64,000 nucleotides of DNA from Labrenzia sp. OB1 (GTDB lineage: Bacteria; Pseudomonadota; Alphaproteobacteria; Rhizobiales; Stappiaceae). Both the position numbers and the translations under genes were made by a program. Shown here piece after piece: positions 18,135 to 26,643 of this stretch (its first letter is position 1; each line of letters opens with the position of its first letter). The stretch lies in the NCBI RefSeq assembly GCF_001624695.1, contig NZ_JSEP01000013.1, positions 86,485 through 150,484 of the forward strand, read 5' to 3'. The notes under the pieces are model-generated. The model made no database searches and was not told where the DNA came from. It saw only the letters and a list, made by a program, of their open reading frames with translations.

Positions 18135-19271
18135 TTATTTCACGTCTGCTTCGGACTGCGCCATGATCGCAGGACCGGAGATGTTCACGCCGCAGGGTGG
18201 GAACTCGTTGACCGTGAAGAAGTTGTCGGGCAGGTCGGACCAGTAGTTCTTGCCGTCCTCCAACTCGTCGTAGGTCGCCATCGGCAGCGGCACCGAAATG
18301 AGCTGCGGCATGACGTTGCCCTCAAGCGCGGAGACGGCTGCCTTCATGGAGATCGCCACGAGACCGGGGGACTGACCGATGGAGATGCCTTTCAGGCCCT
18401 TGTCCGCATTTGCGGCCATCAGCTTGCGGAAGCCGTTTTCTGCTTCCCCGGAAACCGGGACCATGGGATGTTCGGCATCGAGCAGCGCCTGGACAACACC
18501 GGTGGTTCCGCCCTGTGCCAGAACCGCGTCGAATTCGCCGTGAACGGCGATGGCATCGGCCACCACCTTCTGGGCGGTTCCGTCGTCCCAGTTGCCGACG
18601 ACCGACACCCGCTCCCAGTTGCCGCCGGACTCGTCGAGCACCTCGTTGATGCCGATCGAGCGGTCACGGTCGACGGAATTGCCGGCCAGTCCACGGACTT
18701 CCAGCACCTTGCCGGAGGATTTGCCGATGGCAGCCAGCTCTTTCAGGACATGCGTTGCGTAGGTGCGCCCCATTGCAAGCTGGTCTTCGTTGACCTGCAT
18801 CACCTTGTCCGTGTCGAGCACGTTGTCGAAGGGAACAATGACGACATCGTTCTTGTCGGCAAGCCGGATCACGCGGTCGAAACCTTCCGGAGAGACGGCA
18901 ATGGTGATGATCGCGTCATAGCCCTGGTTGATGAAATCCTCGATGGCGCCAAGCTGCGCGGGGGCGTCCGTGCCGGTCGAGACGACCTTGAATTCCTTGA
19001 TCTTGTCCTTGATCGAAGGGTCTTCAGCATAGGCCTTTGCCGTCTTGATCATCTGGATGCGCCAGGTGTTGCCGACGAAGCCGTTCACCACGGCGATCCG
19101 GTAAGGCCCTTCTTTGGCGTCCCACTTGAAGAACTTGGTGGTTTCGGACCAGGGTGCGAAACACTCCGGGTTGGCTCCCGGTCCGGAAACGACTTCCGGT
19201 CCGGCCAGTGCCATGTTTGCAGACAGGACGAGGGCCGACAGGGCCGTCGTCAGTTTCAGCAAGGTTTTCAT
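18135..19271 (-). CDS. Periplasmic sugar-binding protein, ribose-type ABC importer
   Basis: About 378 residues. The signal peptide MKTLLKLTTALSALVLSANMALA is followed by GPEVV. The mature part has the type I periplasmic fold of sugar-binding proteins: IAVVNGFVGNTWRIQM, then repeated DAIITIAVSPEG and DAVLAQGG strands. ATG at 19271 is preferred over the upstream in-frame ATG at 19286 because GGAGG lies seven bases before it. It captures the substrate in the periplasm. The ligand is unknown; the linked SMP-30 gene suggests a sugar oxidised to a lactone. Confidence 0.9.
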   Translation of the reverse strand: MKTLLKLTTALSALVLSANMALAGPEVVSGPGANPECFAPWSETTKFFKWDAKEGPYRIAVVNGFVGNTWRIQMIKTAKAYAEDPSIKDKIKEFKVVSTGTDAPAQLGAIEDFINQGYDAIITIAVSPEGFDRVIRLADKNDVVIVPFDNVLDTDKVMQVNEDQLAMGRTYATHVLKELAAIGKSSGKVLEVRGLAGNSVDRDRSIGINEVLDESGGNWERVSVVGNWDDGTAQKVVADAIAVHGEFDAVLAQGGTTGVVQALLDAEHPMVPVSGEAENGFRKLMAANADKGLKGISIGQSPGLVAISMKAAVSALEGNVMPQLISVPLPMATYDELEDGKNYWSDLPDNFFTVNEFPPCGVNISGPAIMAQSEADVK

Positions 19272-19286
19272 TTCATTTCCTCCCAT

Positions 19287-19463
19287 TGATACGCCTGCCA
19301 GCGCATCTTGCGGTCATGCGACCACCAGATGCGCCAACACTTCAGAAACGACCAACTTCTGGATGGCCGGCCGAATGCGACCGGTCATCCGTTGATCATG
19401 CCGTGCCCTTGTGGCCGGTCGGCGCTTCCGGCCTGCCGTAGTGGGTTCCGGGCAAACGGTTTT
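19287..19463. other. Regulator-to-operon gap, likely operon promoter
   Basis: 177 bases between the GntR gene and the binding-protein gene, all on the minus strand. It probably holds the main promoter of the transporter operon. A minus-strand GTTGGTC near 19340-19350 resembles half of the palindrome near the GntR promoter (TTGGACCAA, 20244-20252). No convincing full operator is seen. Confidence 0.35.
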
Positions 19464-20192
19464 TCAGGCGGTTTCCTCCATCTCCTCGCTGAAAAACCGG
19501 AATCCAATCATCAAGTGACTGCGCAGCCGGTACTGAAAGGCCAGCCGGTCGCGCGCCGCGAGCGCGTCGATGACGCCCTGATGCTCGCTGAAGGTTTCTG
19601 TCTTGAAGATTCTGCGGGTCTTGCCTTTCTGCATGATCCGCAGGATGACGGGCTTCATCACCGCGTAGACATCGAGGACGGCGTGATTGTCCAGGATGGA
19701 GACCAGGCGCATATGGAACGCATAGTCGATTTCCGAGGCCTCATTCAGGTCGTGAATCTCGGCCAGTTTGGCGTTGATTTCGGATAGATCGTCCAGGTCC
19801 TCCTGCCTCAACCGGTCGAAAAACAGCTCTGCGGAACCGACTTCGACCAGACTGCGGAAGTCCTGCACATCGCTGAAGGTCTTGCGCGAAATTTCCATGG
19901 TGTTGAAGGAAAACAGTTCAAACGCCCGCGTCATGCGGTTGTCGGTGATGGTGGCGCCGATCTTCGGGCGGACATCCACCAGTCCATAAGCCTTCAGGAT
20001 ACGCATGGCCTCGCGGACGGTGTTGCGGCTCGCATTGAACTGGGCGCAGAGATCACGCTCGGTCGGAAGATGGTCGCCGACCTTCAGTTTGGATGTCGCT
20101 ATCAGGTTGCGAATTTGCTGCACAACCGCGTCGACCGCGGATTCGCCTGCTGAGCCCGTCTTTCCGGGTTCGCTGCTTCCTTCTGCACTCAT
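19464..20192 (-). CDS. GntR/FadR-family regulator (FCD type) of the sugar operon
   Basis: About 242 residues. N-terminal winged helix-turn-helix at about residues 10-75 (LPTERDLCAQFNASRNTVREAMRIL is its core in two pieces) and an all-helical C-terminal ligand domain of FCD type, with His at the expected metal-binding positions (AFHMRLV, EHQGVIDAL, SHLMIGF). The start is ATG at 20192, five bases after GAGAG; a TTG four codons upstream is less likely. It heads the same-strand ABC operon and probably represses it until a sugar or sugar-acid ligand binds. Confidence 0.88.
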   Translation of the reverse strand: MSAEGSSEPGKTGSAGESAVDAVVQQIRNLIATSKLKVGDHLPTERDLCAQFNASRNTVREAMRILKAYGLVDVRPKIGATITDNRMTRAFELFSFNTMEISRKTFSDVQDFRSLVEVGSAELFFDRLRQEDLDDLSEINAKLAEIHDLNEASEIDYAFHMRLVSILDNHAVLDVYAVMKPVILRIMQKGKTRRIFKTETFSEHQGVIDALAARDRLAFQYRLRSHLMIGFRFFSEEMEETA

Positions 20193-20243
20193 TACAGCTC
20201 TCAAAATCCGTTTTCAGAGTGGCACAAGCCAAATCTATATTTG

Positions 20244-20285
20244 TTGGACCAAGAAACACCTAATCAGAGTTTTTGCAGCTGTCAA
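20244..20285 (-). promoter_or_regulatory. Possible promoter and operator of the GntR gene
   Basis: On the minus strand a consensus -35 TTGACA (20285-20280) lies upstream of a palindrome TTGG-A-CCAA (20244-20252), the type of short palindrome FadR-group GntR proteins bind. The -10 is weak. This would fit autorepression, but it is inferred from one site. Confidence 0.3.
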
Positions 20286-20450
20286 TGGCGAGTTTGTATC
20301 GATGTGCGGAGGGGTGTATTCGTCAAAAATGGCAGAAATCTTGTTATTTCTCCGATTTGATAGTTCGGTGCGAGGTGTTTTAGATCGCAGGAGGAAATAT
20401 AAGAAATTTTATTTGTCAGACCACAGGGGCCTAATTGCGTGTCAGGAAGG

Positions 20451-20792
20451 TCAGGCGGCGACGCGAACCCGGACGCCTGCAAGTCTGCCGTTCAGGCGCT
20501 CCGAACTATAGTCCGACCAGTTTTCGGCAGAGGTCTTGTCTTCGTCTTCCTGATCGATGTCTGGTCCGTTTTCCGGAAAGGCTGCGGCCAGAACGTCTCC
20601 GGTGATATCGTTGCACCAGCCTTCGGCCGGATTGGTTTCCAGGATGGCCTGAACATTTTCGAGCTGGCCGTCGCGGATGTCGCCGATAATCCGGTGAAGG
20701 GACATATTCTCCAGATCCGCTTCCGCCAGATAGAGGGATCTGTCCATTTCGCAAATCACCCAGAAGAGCGACATGTCCAGGTTCACGGGCAT
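20451..20792 (-). CDS. Small acidic protein of repressor cassette, unknown function
   Basis: About 113 residues, acidic (DIDQEDEDKTSAENW) with a short basic tail; no known domain recognised. ATG at 20792 is preferred because AAAGGAG sits seven bases upstream. Its promoter region carries the palindrome at 20823-20843, which shares the TACGC-N5-GCGTA core with the operator near the repressor gene, so this gene is probably under the same S24-type repressor. It lies directly after the repressor gene on the same strand. Confidence 0.55.
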   Translation of the reverse strand: MPVNLDMSLFWVICEMDRSLYLAEADLENMSLHRIIGDIRDGQLENVQAILETNPAEGWCNDITGDVLAAAFPENGPDIDQEDEDKTSAENWSDYSSERLNGRLAGVRVRVAA

Positions 20793-20822
20793 CAAAACAC
20801 TCCTTTCCAATACAATCAAAAT

Positions 20823-20843
20823 TTATACGCAATATGCGTATAA
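20823..20843. promoter_or_regulatory. Operator palindrome, TACGC-N5-GCGTA type
   Basis: Perfect 9-bp arms TTATACGCA and TGCGTATAA with a 3-bp spacer, about 31 bases upstream of the small acidic-protein gene. A weaker related pair (CATAC and GTATG) lies at 20865-20881. The core matches the site at 21752-21766 beside the divergent promoter. Likely bound by the S24/LexA-like repressor encoded at 20942-21676. Confidence 0.65.
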
Positions 20844-20941
20844 GTCAATTGTAGAAAAGGTGTTCATACGCTGTTGGTATGCGCAGGTGATGACCCGTTC
20901 CGGGTCAGGAGGGTTCTGACGTACGGTTCGTTGCTTGGGGG

Positions 20942-21676
20942 CTAAACGATCTGGCGGATAACGGAAAGGATCTTGGCGATGATGCGGACTTCCGTTGCTT
21001 CTTCGTCAAGCTCGTTGAATATGATCGGCTCCTGAAATCGTGGGTCGTCCGATTCCGGGCGCAGTTCGATCCCGCCATTCCGGTGAAAGATGCGCTTGGC
21101 GGTGCGCTCGATCGTGTGCCCGCCGTCTCTTGAGCGTTCCACGACGGCCAGGTCGCCCGACCTGATATCAATTCCAGCCTCCAGATAGTCGAGGCAGAGG
21201 ACAAAGTCGCCGTCGCGGGCAATCCGGTTGAGGCTTTCGCCATTGATTTGTAAAAGGTATTGAAATTCATTCGGATAGCGCAGATCGCCGGCCATGGTTG
21301 CTTTTCTGGTGGCGTCCGTCTCGAACAGGCCTGCTTCCATCCACAGGCCTGCGGCAACCTGGCCTTTGATATCCAGTGGCATTGCCGCCTGTGGCGCGGC
21401 GTGTGTGGCCTCCAGGTCCGTGATGGACTCCGGGGCCAGCGCCAGAATCTCGTCCCGCGTTACCGGCTGCTCGCCCTTGCCGGTAAGGACTGGCAGCAGC
21501 TTGGCGACAAAATCCGCCGGCAGGGCGGGTTTGGAATAGTCCTGACTGAAATAGCGCTGGATGGAGGACGCGTTCTGGTAACCCATCGCGCGTGCAATGG
21601 CGCGTATGGACAGTCCGCTGCGGTTTTTAAGATCAGCTAGCTGCCTGGATACGGCGGATTGGGTGGTCTCTTCCAT
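20942..21676 (-). CDS. Phage-type repressor, XRE HTH plus S24/LexA peptidase
   Basis: About 244 residues. N-terminal helix-turn-helix at about 12-45 (LSIRAIARAMGYQNASSIQRY) and a C-terminal S24 domain with catalytic Ser148 in NGESLN and Lys194 in RTAKRI. A VAAG motif at 107-110 fits the Ala-Gly self-cleavage site of LexA/cI proteins. The frame is open 55 codons further upstream, but that part runs through the operator region, and the HTH begins at MEETTQ, so ATG 21676 is chosen. It should repress both flanking gene groups and be inactivated by RecA-stimulated self-cleavage after DNA damage (inference from the family). Confidence 0.88.
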   Translation of the reverse strand: MEETTQSAVSRQLADLKNRSGLSIRAIARAMGYQNASSIQRYFSQDYSKPALPADFVAKLLPVLTGKGEQPVTRDEILALAPESITDLEATHAAPQAAMPLDIKGQVAAGLWMEAGLFETDATRKATMAGDLRYPNEFQYLLQINGESLNRIARDGDFVLCLDYLEAGIDIRSGDLAVVERSRDGGHTIERTAKRIFHRNGGIELRPESDDPRFQEPIIFNELDEEATEVRIIAKILSVIRQIV

Positions 21677-21742
21677 ATTCGTGCCTGCCGTGCGGATTAA
21701 GGTGCGTACGTGATAGCAGTAGAAAACGTATGATTTCCACGT

Positions 21743-21770
21743 TGACATATATACGCATAAAGCGTACGAA
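21743..21770 (+). promoter_or_regulatory. Plus-strand promoter with embedded repressor operator
   Basis: A consensus -35 TTGACA (21743-21748) is followed after 16 bases by TACGAA as a possible -10. The palindrome TACGC-ATAAA-GCGTA (21752-21766) fills the space between them. A bound repressor would block RNA polymerase directly. The promoter points toward the small genes at 21889-23104. Confidence 0.6.
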
Positions 21771-21888
21771 TTTGCAAGCAATGAGTTTGGTGAATGGAAG
21801 GCATGATGGAAATACAGATGTGTCCCGAGGGTCCGGCCCAACTGCCGGTGAAGGGGATGGTTTCAGGCCGGCGCGCAGGAGAGCCTTT

Positions 21889-22218
21889 ATGAATGAACTC
21901 AAGGATGAGATCGAGGCGGCACGGGAAAAAGTCGCCTATTGCCGCATCCGGGCGGAGCGGCCGAGCTCTCGGCTGGAAGACGAATTCGCGCTGGAAAAAG
22001 CGCGCACCCGATTGCTCACACTGGAACTCCGGCTTTTGAAGCTGGGGCAAGGTCAACGCGCGGGGGGCAATCAGATAGCGTCTGAGGGAAAACAAATAAG
22101 AACAAAGCATGTACAAAAAGTATCAACGGCACGAGAAAGAGCCGAAGCGGCCTTCGGATCCCTGCAACGGGCGCCCGGGAGCAAACAGACTGCTCGTGTG
22201 CTGAAGGGCGGTGACTGA
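21889..22218 (+). CDS. Small coiled-coil-like protein of the repressor cassette
   Basis: About 109 residues, highly charged. Residues 1-50 look helical and coiled-coil-prone (MNELKDEIEAAREKVAYC, then LEDEFALEKARTRLLTLELRLLKL); the tail is basic. ATG at 21889 is chosen because AGGAGAG precedes it by five bases; the frame is open further upstream with no better site. First gene after the operator-controlled promoter; it overlaps the next gene by one base. No family recognised. Confidence 0.55.
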   Translation: MNELKDEIEAAREKVAYCRIRAERPSSRLEDEFALEKARTRLLTLELRLLKLGQGQRAGGNQIASEGKQIRTKHVQKVSTARERAEAAFGSLQRAPGSKQTARVLKGGD

Positions 22219-22628
22219 TGGCGTCGGGTGGGCATGTGGACAGGATTGCCGCCGAATATGGCGTGCAGTTCGTCAATCACACCAGGCGGGCGGAGGGGCG
22301 CCACCAGTCCAAGGCGCGGCGCACGTGTCAGACGCTGTTGAAAAAGCACGGACCGGAGCATCTGCGTCTGGTCTTCGGTCTGATCAATACCGCGCAGAAC
22401 CGGGGCAACTGGTCAGCACCGTGCCTGACGGCGGTCTCCTGGCTGGTATCCAGAAAACCGGAATGGATCGATCGCACCGGATTTCTGGATCTCTTCGATC
22501 AGCTCGACCTGGAAGATCTCCTCAAACGCGCCAAACACATCAATCCATCCGCTCCAACGCTCACCCTGTCGGTCCTGCTCTCCTATGAGCTGGACCGGTT
22601 GATGGCGGCTGAGGCACGGGCGGCATGA
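22218..22628 (+). CDS. Phage-associated hypothetical protein
   Basis: A 136-residue protein starting in a TGATG overlap with the gene before it, so translation is probably coupled. A central stretch HGPEHLRLVFGLINTAQN followed by ...NWSAPCLTAVSWLV and a D/L-rich region FDQLDLEDLL resembles small proteins seen near DUF6362 genes in alphaproteobacterial phages. No catalytic motif is visible, and the role is unknown. Confidence 0.6.
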   Translation: MASGGHVDRIAAEYGVQFVNHTRRAEGRHQSKARRTCQTLLKKHGPEHLRLVFGLINTAQNRGNWSAPCLTAVSWLVSRKPEWIDRTGFLDLFDQLDLEDLLKRAKHINPSAPTLTLSVLLSYELDRLMAAEARAA

Positions 22629-22744
22629 TTGCTGGCGGGACGTGAGAAAAACGGCGTATTTTCGCGGGGTGGCGCCCGCGAAGGCCAGCTTGAAGACGTC
22701 AATGTTCGTCTTCGTCGAAACCAAAACTTAGCGGGAGCAGCCTG

Positions 22745-23104
22745 GTGAAACCTGAAACACCCGAAGACGTCATGGCCCGTTTGACCGAGGCGGTGGAGGT
22801 CGTTGCCGTGACGAGGAAGGCGGACGGGCCGCGCGCGATTCTGGCAGCCTGGCCGGACTACAAAGGCAAAATCGCCAGACGGCGACGTCATTTCTCCCCG
22901 GCGCAGATCAGCAGGGCGGAAGAGGCGCTGGGCTGGTTCTTCCTGATCGGGGACGCGGACGCCCGCCGGGCGCTGCAGTTCGAGGTCATGTGCAAGGCCG
23001 GGGGCGGGAAGTTCTCCGCGGTCTGCCGTAAATACGGCTGGAAGCGGTCAACAGTCACGAGCCGGAACCGGGTCGTGCTGAAGAAGCTGGCGGAAAGGCT
23101 CTGA
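22745..23104 (+). CDS. DUF6362-like protein, sigma-type HTH
   Basis: 119 residues starting with GTG; GGGAG lies seven bases upstream. The pattern of TPEDVMARLTEA at the N-terminus, then AEEALGWFFLI, and a C-terminal helix-turn-helix (FSAVCRKYGWKRSTVTSRN) matches DUF6362, a family of small phage-linked proteins with a sigma-region-4-like HTH. Last gene of the cassette, ending just before a strong terminator. Possibly a late-gene activator or packaging-linked DNA binder; this is inference. Confidence 0.6.
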   Translation: MKPETPEDVMARLTEAVEVVAVTRKADGPRAILAAWPDYKGKIARRRRHFSPAQISRAEEALGWFFLIGDADARRALQFEVMCKAGGGKFSAVCRKYGWKRSTVTSRNRVVLKKLAERL

Positions 23105-23127
23105 AAATCTCACCCGGCGAAGGGAAC

Positions 23128-23168
23128 GACCGGCGTCAGGAAACCGAACAGCTGACGCCGGTCTTTTT
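23128..23168 (+). terminator. Strong intrinsic terminator after DUF6362-like gene
   Basis: Perfect 12-bp arms GACCGGCGTCAG (23128-23139) and CTGACGCCGGTC (23152-23163) with a 12-base loop, followed directly by TTTTT. It ends 64 bases after the plus-strand cassette and separates it from the convergent amidase gene. Confidence 0.9.
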
Positions 23169-24460
23169 CAATCGTTGCGATCCATTGCCGCCAGGGCCTC
23201 TTCAACCGCCTTGCCGCAGGCCAGCAAAGCCTCGTCCCGTCCGCCGGTGGCGATGAGCATGGCGCTGAGGACATTGCCCGCGTGCCGATAGGGCAGGGCA
23301 AGGCTGCAGGCGTCGGCGATGTTGGCCAGGGTCGGGTTGCGCAGCGCCAGGAGGTTCATGCGGTTGAAGGTGTCGTCGTCGGCGAGAGCGTCGATATCCG
23401 GAGGCAGGATAGGGGTGGTCGGCAGAAGGAGCATGTCGTCGCCCAGTTCCTTGCGGAAGGCAGCGATGAATGCCGCGCGCCGATTGACGGTCCGGCGGTA
23501 GTCGATTGCGGTTATTTCATTGGCTCGTGCCATGCGGGCGTGAACGCGTGGATCAAAGTGTTCGGGCGTGTCCTGGAAATGATCCTCATAATGAGCGCGC
23601 GATTCCACCGACGTCATATGCCAGGGCGGCACATCGCCGTAGAGTTCCATCGAGGTAAGGTCCTTGCGGATCACATCGAAGCCCTTGTCCTGCAGATGCC
23701 GGACGACGGCGTCAAAGCCCTCGGCAATTTGAGGACCGATTTCGTCGAACCCGAAATTACCCGGGATGACCAGACGGGCGCGCGCGTGAGACGATGGCAC
23801 GGTGGGACGATCGGCCATGACCTGCCATGCGAGTTCACAGATACTGACGGTTTTTGCCATCGGTCCGAAACTGTCGAGGCTGTCCGAGAGCGGTTTACCG
23901 CCAGCCATCGGCACGGAGGCCTGGGTGGGCTTGAAGCCGGTGATGCCGGTGAAGGCGGCCGGAATGCGGAGCGAACCGCCGGTGTCACTGCCGATTGCCA
24001 CGTCGCAAAGGCCGAGAGCGACCGAGACCGCACCGCCACTGGTGGAGCCGCCGGGAGCACAGCCGGGATAGGCCGGGTTTCGCGGCGTGCCGTAATGCGG
24101 ATTGAGGCCGAGGCCGGAATAGGCGAATTCCGACATGTTGGTCAGTCCGACGAAGACACCGCCAGCCGCATCCAGGCGGGCTATCGCGGGCGCGTCGGCC
24201 TGCGCCGGAGGGGTGTTGCGCAGGACCTTCGTGCCGGAGGTGGTGATCTCTCCCGCGACATCGAACAGCGCCTTGACGCTGACGAGTGCACCGGCCAGCG
24301 GTGTTTCCATATTCGCAGCCGCCTTTGCCTTGCCGCGAGCCCGGTCTTCAAGCAGCCCGGTGAAAATCGCCTTTGCGGCCGGGTCGCCGGAGGCAGTCTG
24401 AAGAGATGCCTCCAGACGGCTCTCCGCTGTTTCGACGGTCCAGGGAAACGGTGCGCTCAT
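23168..24460 (-). CDS. Amidase signature family hydrolase
   Basis: A 430-residue amidase with the Ser-cisSer-Lys triad of the family: Lys63 in SVKALFD, a cis-Ser in GGSTSGG (about 138-143), and nucleophile Ser163 in GSDTGGSLR. It hydrolyses a C-N amide bond; substrates in this family range from amides to allophanate and cannot be fixed here. GAGGAA lies eight bases before ATG 24460. It closes a minus-strand run with DUF2848, TRAP transporter and DUF1445 genes, after a 235-bp gap, so the imported compound may be an amide or yield one. Confidence 0.88.
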   Translation of the reverse strand: MSAPFPWTVETAESRLEASLQTASGDPAAKAIFTGLLEDRARGKAKAAANMETPLAGALVSVKALFDVAGEITTSGTKVLRNTPPAQADAPAIARLDAAGGVFVGLTNMSEFAYSGLGLNPHYGTPRNPAYPGCAPGGSTSGGAVSVALGLCDVAIGSDTGGSLRIPAAFTGITGFKPTQASVPMAGGKPLSDSLDSFGPMAKTVSICELAWQVMADRPTVPSSHARARLVIPGNFGFDEIGPQIAEGFDAVVRHLQDKGFDVIRKDLTSMELYGDVPPWHMTSVESRAHYEDHFQDTPEHFDPRVHARMARANEITAIDYRRTVNRRAAFIAAFRKELGDDMLLLPTTPILPPDIDALADDDTFNRMNLLALRNPTLANIADACSLALPYRHAGNVLSAMLIATGGRDEALLACGKAVEEALAAMDRND

Positions 24461-24695
24461 GAACTAGATTCCTCGAGAACTTCAGGCCAATAGAAATGGA
24501 CCGGATCTGCCGTGGTCATCAACCCCGTTTCCGCCGGAAGCAGAAGATGCCATCATCACTCCGTCGTCCCGGTTTTGAGCCGCGGCCTTGTGGCAGGTTC
24601 CGGATCAGGTCCGGGAGAGCACCAGGGATGCAGCAGGGCTGTCTGCCAGGATCGGAGCAAACAGACTTACCTCGCTCCGATTCATCCGATGGATA
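24461..24695. other. 235-bp gap between DUF2848 and amidase genes
   Basis: No gene, clear hairpin or strong promoter is seen. The amidase may be read through from the TRAP operon or have its own weak promoter here. Confidence 0.4.
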
Positions 24696-25349
24696 TCACG
24701 AAACGATTTCAAGAGAAGCGCTGGTGTAACCCGATGAGATCGACAGGCCGGTAACGGGATCTTCCAGTTTCATCCTGAATTCGGAGGATGGCCGGACACC
24801 GCCGATGGCGGGAAGGGTGCCGCACAGCATCGCCGTGCCGTCGCGAAGGCTCGCGCCGGCGATCAACTGGTGCAGCGGCAGGATCGAGGCCAGGGTGCCG
24901 TCCTGGTAGGCGACCCAGTCACCGCCTTCGCGGATCCAGGATTGCAGTTTCAGGCTGTCGAGATGGTCTGCGATGTCCTCGAATGGCCAGAGGGTATCCG
25001 CGACGGGCTTGGCGCAGGCCTGTTTGGACCAGGCGACCGAATAGGTCTCCAATGCCCGGTCCGTATGATCCGAAGCAAGCCCCAGCCAGATCCGGCCGTC
25101 CTGTTTCAGGACAAATGGCTCGGCCTCGCCGGAAGACTGGTCGCCAAGCACCTGAATGGAGGTTTCCTGTGTCAGGAGGGCCGGGGCGCACTGATAATAG
25201 AGCGGGACGGAAGACGGCGCGGGGACGCCGATGGCGGCCAGTTCCTCGATGTGGTGGTCAACCGCTGCCCGGTCCCGGCCGGTCCAGCCGGCGATGATGA
25301 GCCGGTCCGGAGTGCAGGAAAGCACTCCTGTCGCCGTTTTGAATTGCAT
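24696..25349 (-). CDS. DUF2848 family protein
   Basis: 217 residues resembling DUF2848, a family of unknown activity loosely tied to the fumarylacetoacetate-hydrolase-like fold. Visible features include LIIAGWTGRD near the N-terminus, a central Y-rich PLYYQCAP stretch, and DGTAMLCGTLPAIGG late in the protein. It begins 13 bases after the TRAP large subunit gene, so it is in the same transcript. Members often sit with TRAP genes and amidases, suggesting a step in breaking down the imported acid. Function is unproven. Confidence 0.75.
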   Translation of the reverse strand: MQFKTATGVLSCTPDRLIIAGWTGRDRAAVDHHIEELAAIGVPAPSSVPLYYQCAPALLTQETSIQVLGDQSSGEAEPFVLKQDGRIWLGLASDHTDRALETYSVAWSKQACAKPVADTLWPFEDIADHLDSLKLQSWIREGGDWVAYQDGTLASILPLHQLIAGASLRDGTAMLCGTLPAIGGVRPSSEFRMKLEDPVTGLSISSGYTSASLEIVS

Positions 25350-25362
25350 TTGGAGTTCTCTC

Positions 25363-26643
25363 TCAGAGGGTTGAGGGGAGGAAAAGGGCCAGTTGCGGCA
25401 TCAGGATCAGCAGTCCGACCATCGCCAGCATTGCCAGCGCATAGGGAATGCAGCCCAGCATCACATCGCTGAAGCTTCCCGATTTTCGCGCTGCCTGGAC
25501 CACGTAAAGATTCAGCCCGACAGGCGGCGTGATCAGCGCCATTTCCACCAGGATGATCATCAGGATGCCGAACCAGATCTTGTCGTAACCGAGTTCGACG
25601 ATGATCGGTACGACGATCGGGATGGTCGCAACCATCAATGACAGGGTTTCGATGAAGAAGCCGAGGATGATGTAGATCAGGATGATCACCAGCAGAGTTT
25701 CAAGCGCGCCGAGGCCGAGGCTGCCCAGAAGGTCCTGCAGCGCCCGGCTGACACCGGCTGCCGTCAGGGCGAAATTGAGGACATAGGCGCCGATGACCAC
25801 GAGCATGATCATGGCTGACGTCTTCACCGAGCCGCGCAGGGCTCCGGACAGCATTTCCCAGGTCAGCGCCTTCTGGTGGGCGGCAATCAGCAAGGCGATG
25901 GCGACACCGACGGTGGCTGCTTCCGTCGGCGTCGCCCAGCCGGCGTAGATCGAGCCGACAATGGCGGCAAAGAGGCCGAATATCGGCAGCAGATCTGCAA
26001 GTCCGGCCAGTTTTTCGGACACCGTGCTTGTGCTTCGGGGGCCGCCGAGGGAGGGCCAGAAGACGCACAGGATGATTGTCGTCGCCATGAACAGGGCGGC
26101 CAGAAGAAGGCCGGGGACCAGTCCGGCGAGGAAGAGCTGCGGGATCGAGCTTTCGGTCAGGAAGCCGTAGACGATCAGGTTGATCGACGGCGGGATCATG
26201 ATGCCGAGGGTGCCGCCGGCGGCAATCGCGCCGGAGAAGAGTTTCTGATTGTAGCCGAGCTCCTGGGCCTGCGGCATGGCAACGGTCGCAACGGTTGCCG
26301 CCGTGGCGACGGAAGAACCGGAGGTCGCGGAAAACATGGTCGAGGTGGCGATGTTGGCGTGGATCAGGCCGCCCGGCATCCATGCGACCCATTTCTCCAG
26401 CGCGGCATATGTGCGCCGGGCCACACCGCTGCGCACAAGGATTTCACCCAGCAGAACAAAGAGCGGAATGGCAATGAGTGTGGCGCTGTTGGAGGACGAC
26501 CAGACCACCTGGCCGAGACCGCGCATCAGGGGGAACGGACTGAAGAATGTGTCGATGCCGAAGGCCAGCAGGAAGAGAACGATACCGACCGGAATGGAGA
26601 GTGTCAGCAGGCCGAGAAGGCCGAAGGATGTGAAGGAAATCAT
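25363..26643 (-). CDS. TRAP transporter large permease (DctM type)
   Basis: A 426-residue inner-membrane protein with about 12 hydrophobic segments and DctM-family stretches GTLGIMIPPSINLIVYG (about 150-166) and ALITPPVGLNLYV near residue 380. It is the ion-coupled channel subunit of a tripartite TRAP importer. Its start overlaps the stop of the small permease gene by four bases (ATGA), so the two are co-translated. The substrate is set by the DctP protein upstream; neighbours suggest a carboxylate. Confidence 0.93.
   Translation of the reverse strand: MISFTSFGLLGLLTLSIPVGIVLFLLAFGIDTFFSPFPLMRGLGQVVWSSSNSATLIAIPLFVLLGEILVRSGVARRTYAALEKWVAWMPGGLIHANIATSTMFSATSGSSVATAATVATVAMPQAQELGYNQKLFSGAIAAGGTLGIMIPPSINLIVYGFLTESSIPQLFLAGLVPGLLLAALFMATTIILCVFWPSLGGPRSTSTVSEKLAGLADLLPIFGLFAAIVGSIYAGWATPTEAATVGVAIALLIAAHQKALTWEMLSGALRGSVKTSAMIMLVVIGAYVLNFALTAAGVSRALQDLLGSLGLGALETLLVIILIYIILGFFIETLSLMVATIPIVVPIIVELGYDKIWFGILMIILVEMALITPPVGLNLYVVQAARKSGSFSDVMLGCIPYALAMLAMVGLLILMPQLALFLPSTL

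Noticed and set aside
19312..19323. GGTC-ATGC-GACC as a GntR operator
   Set aside because: Four-base arms are too short to stand out from chance in GC-rich DNA.
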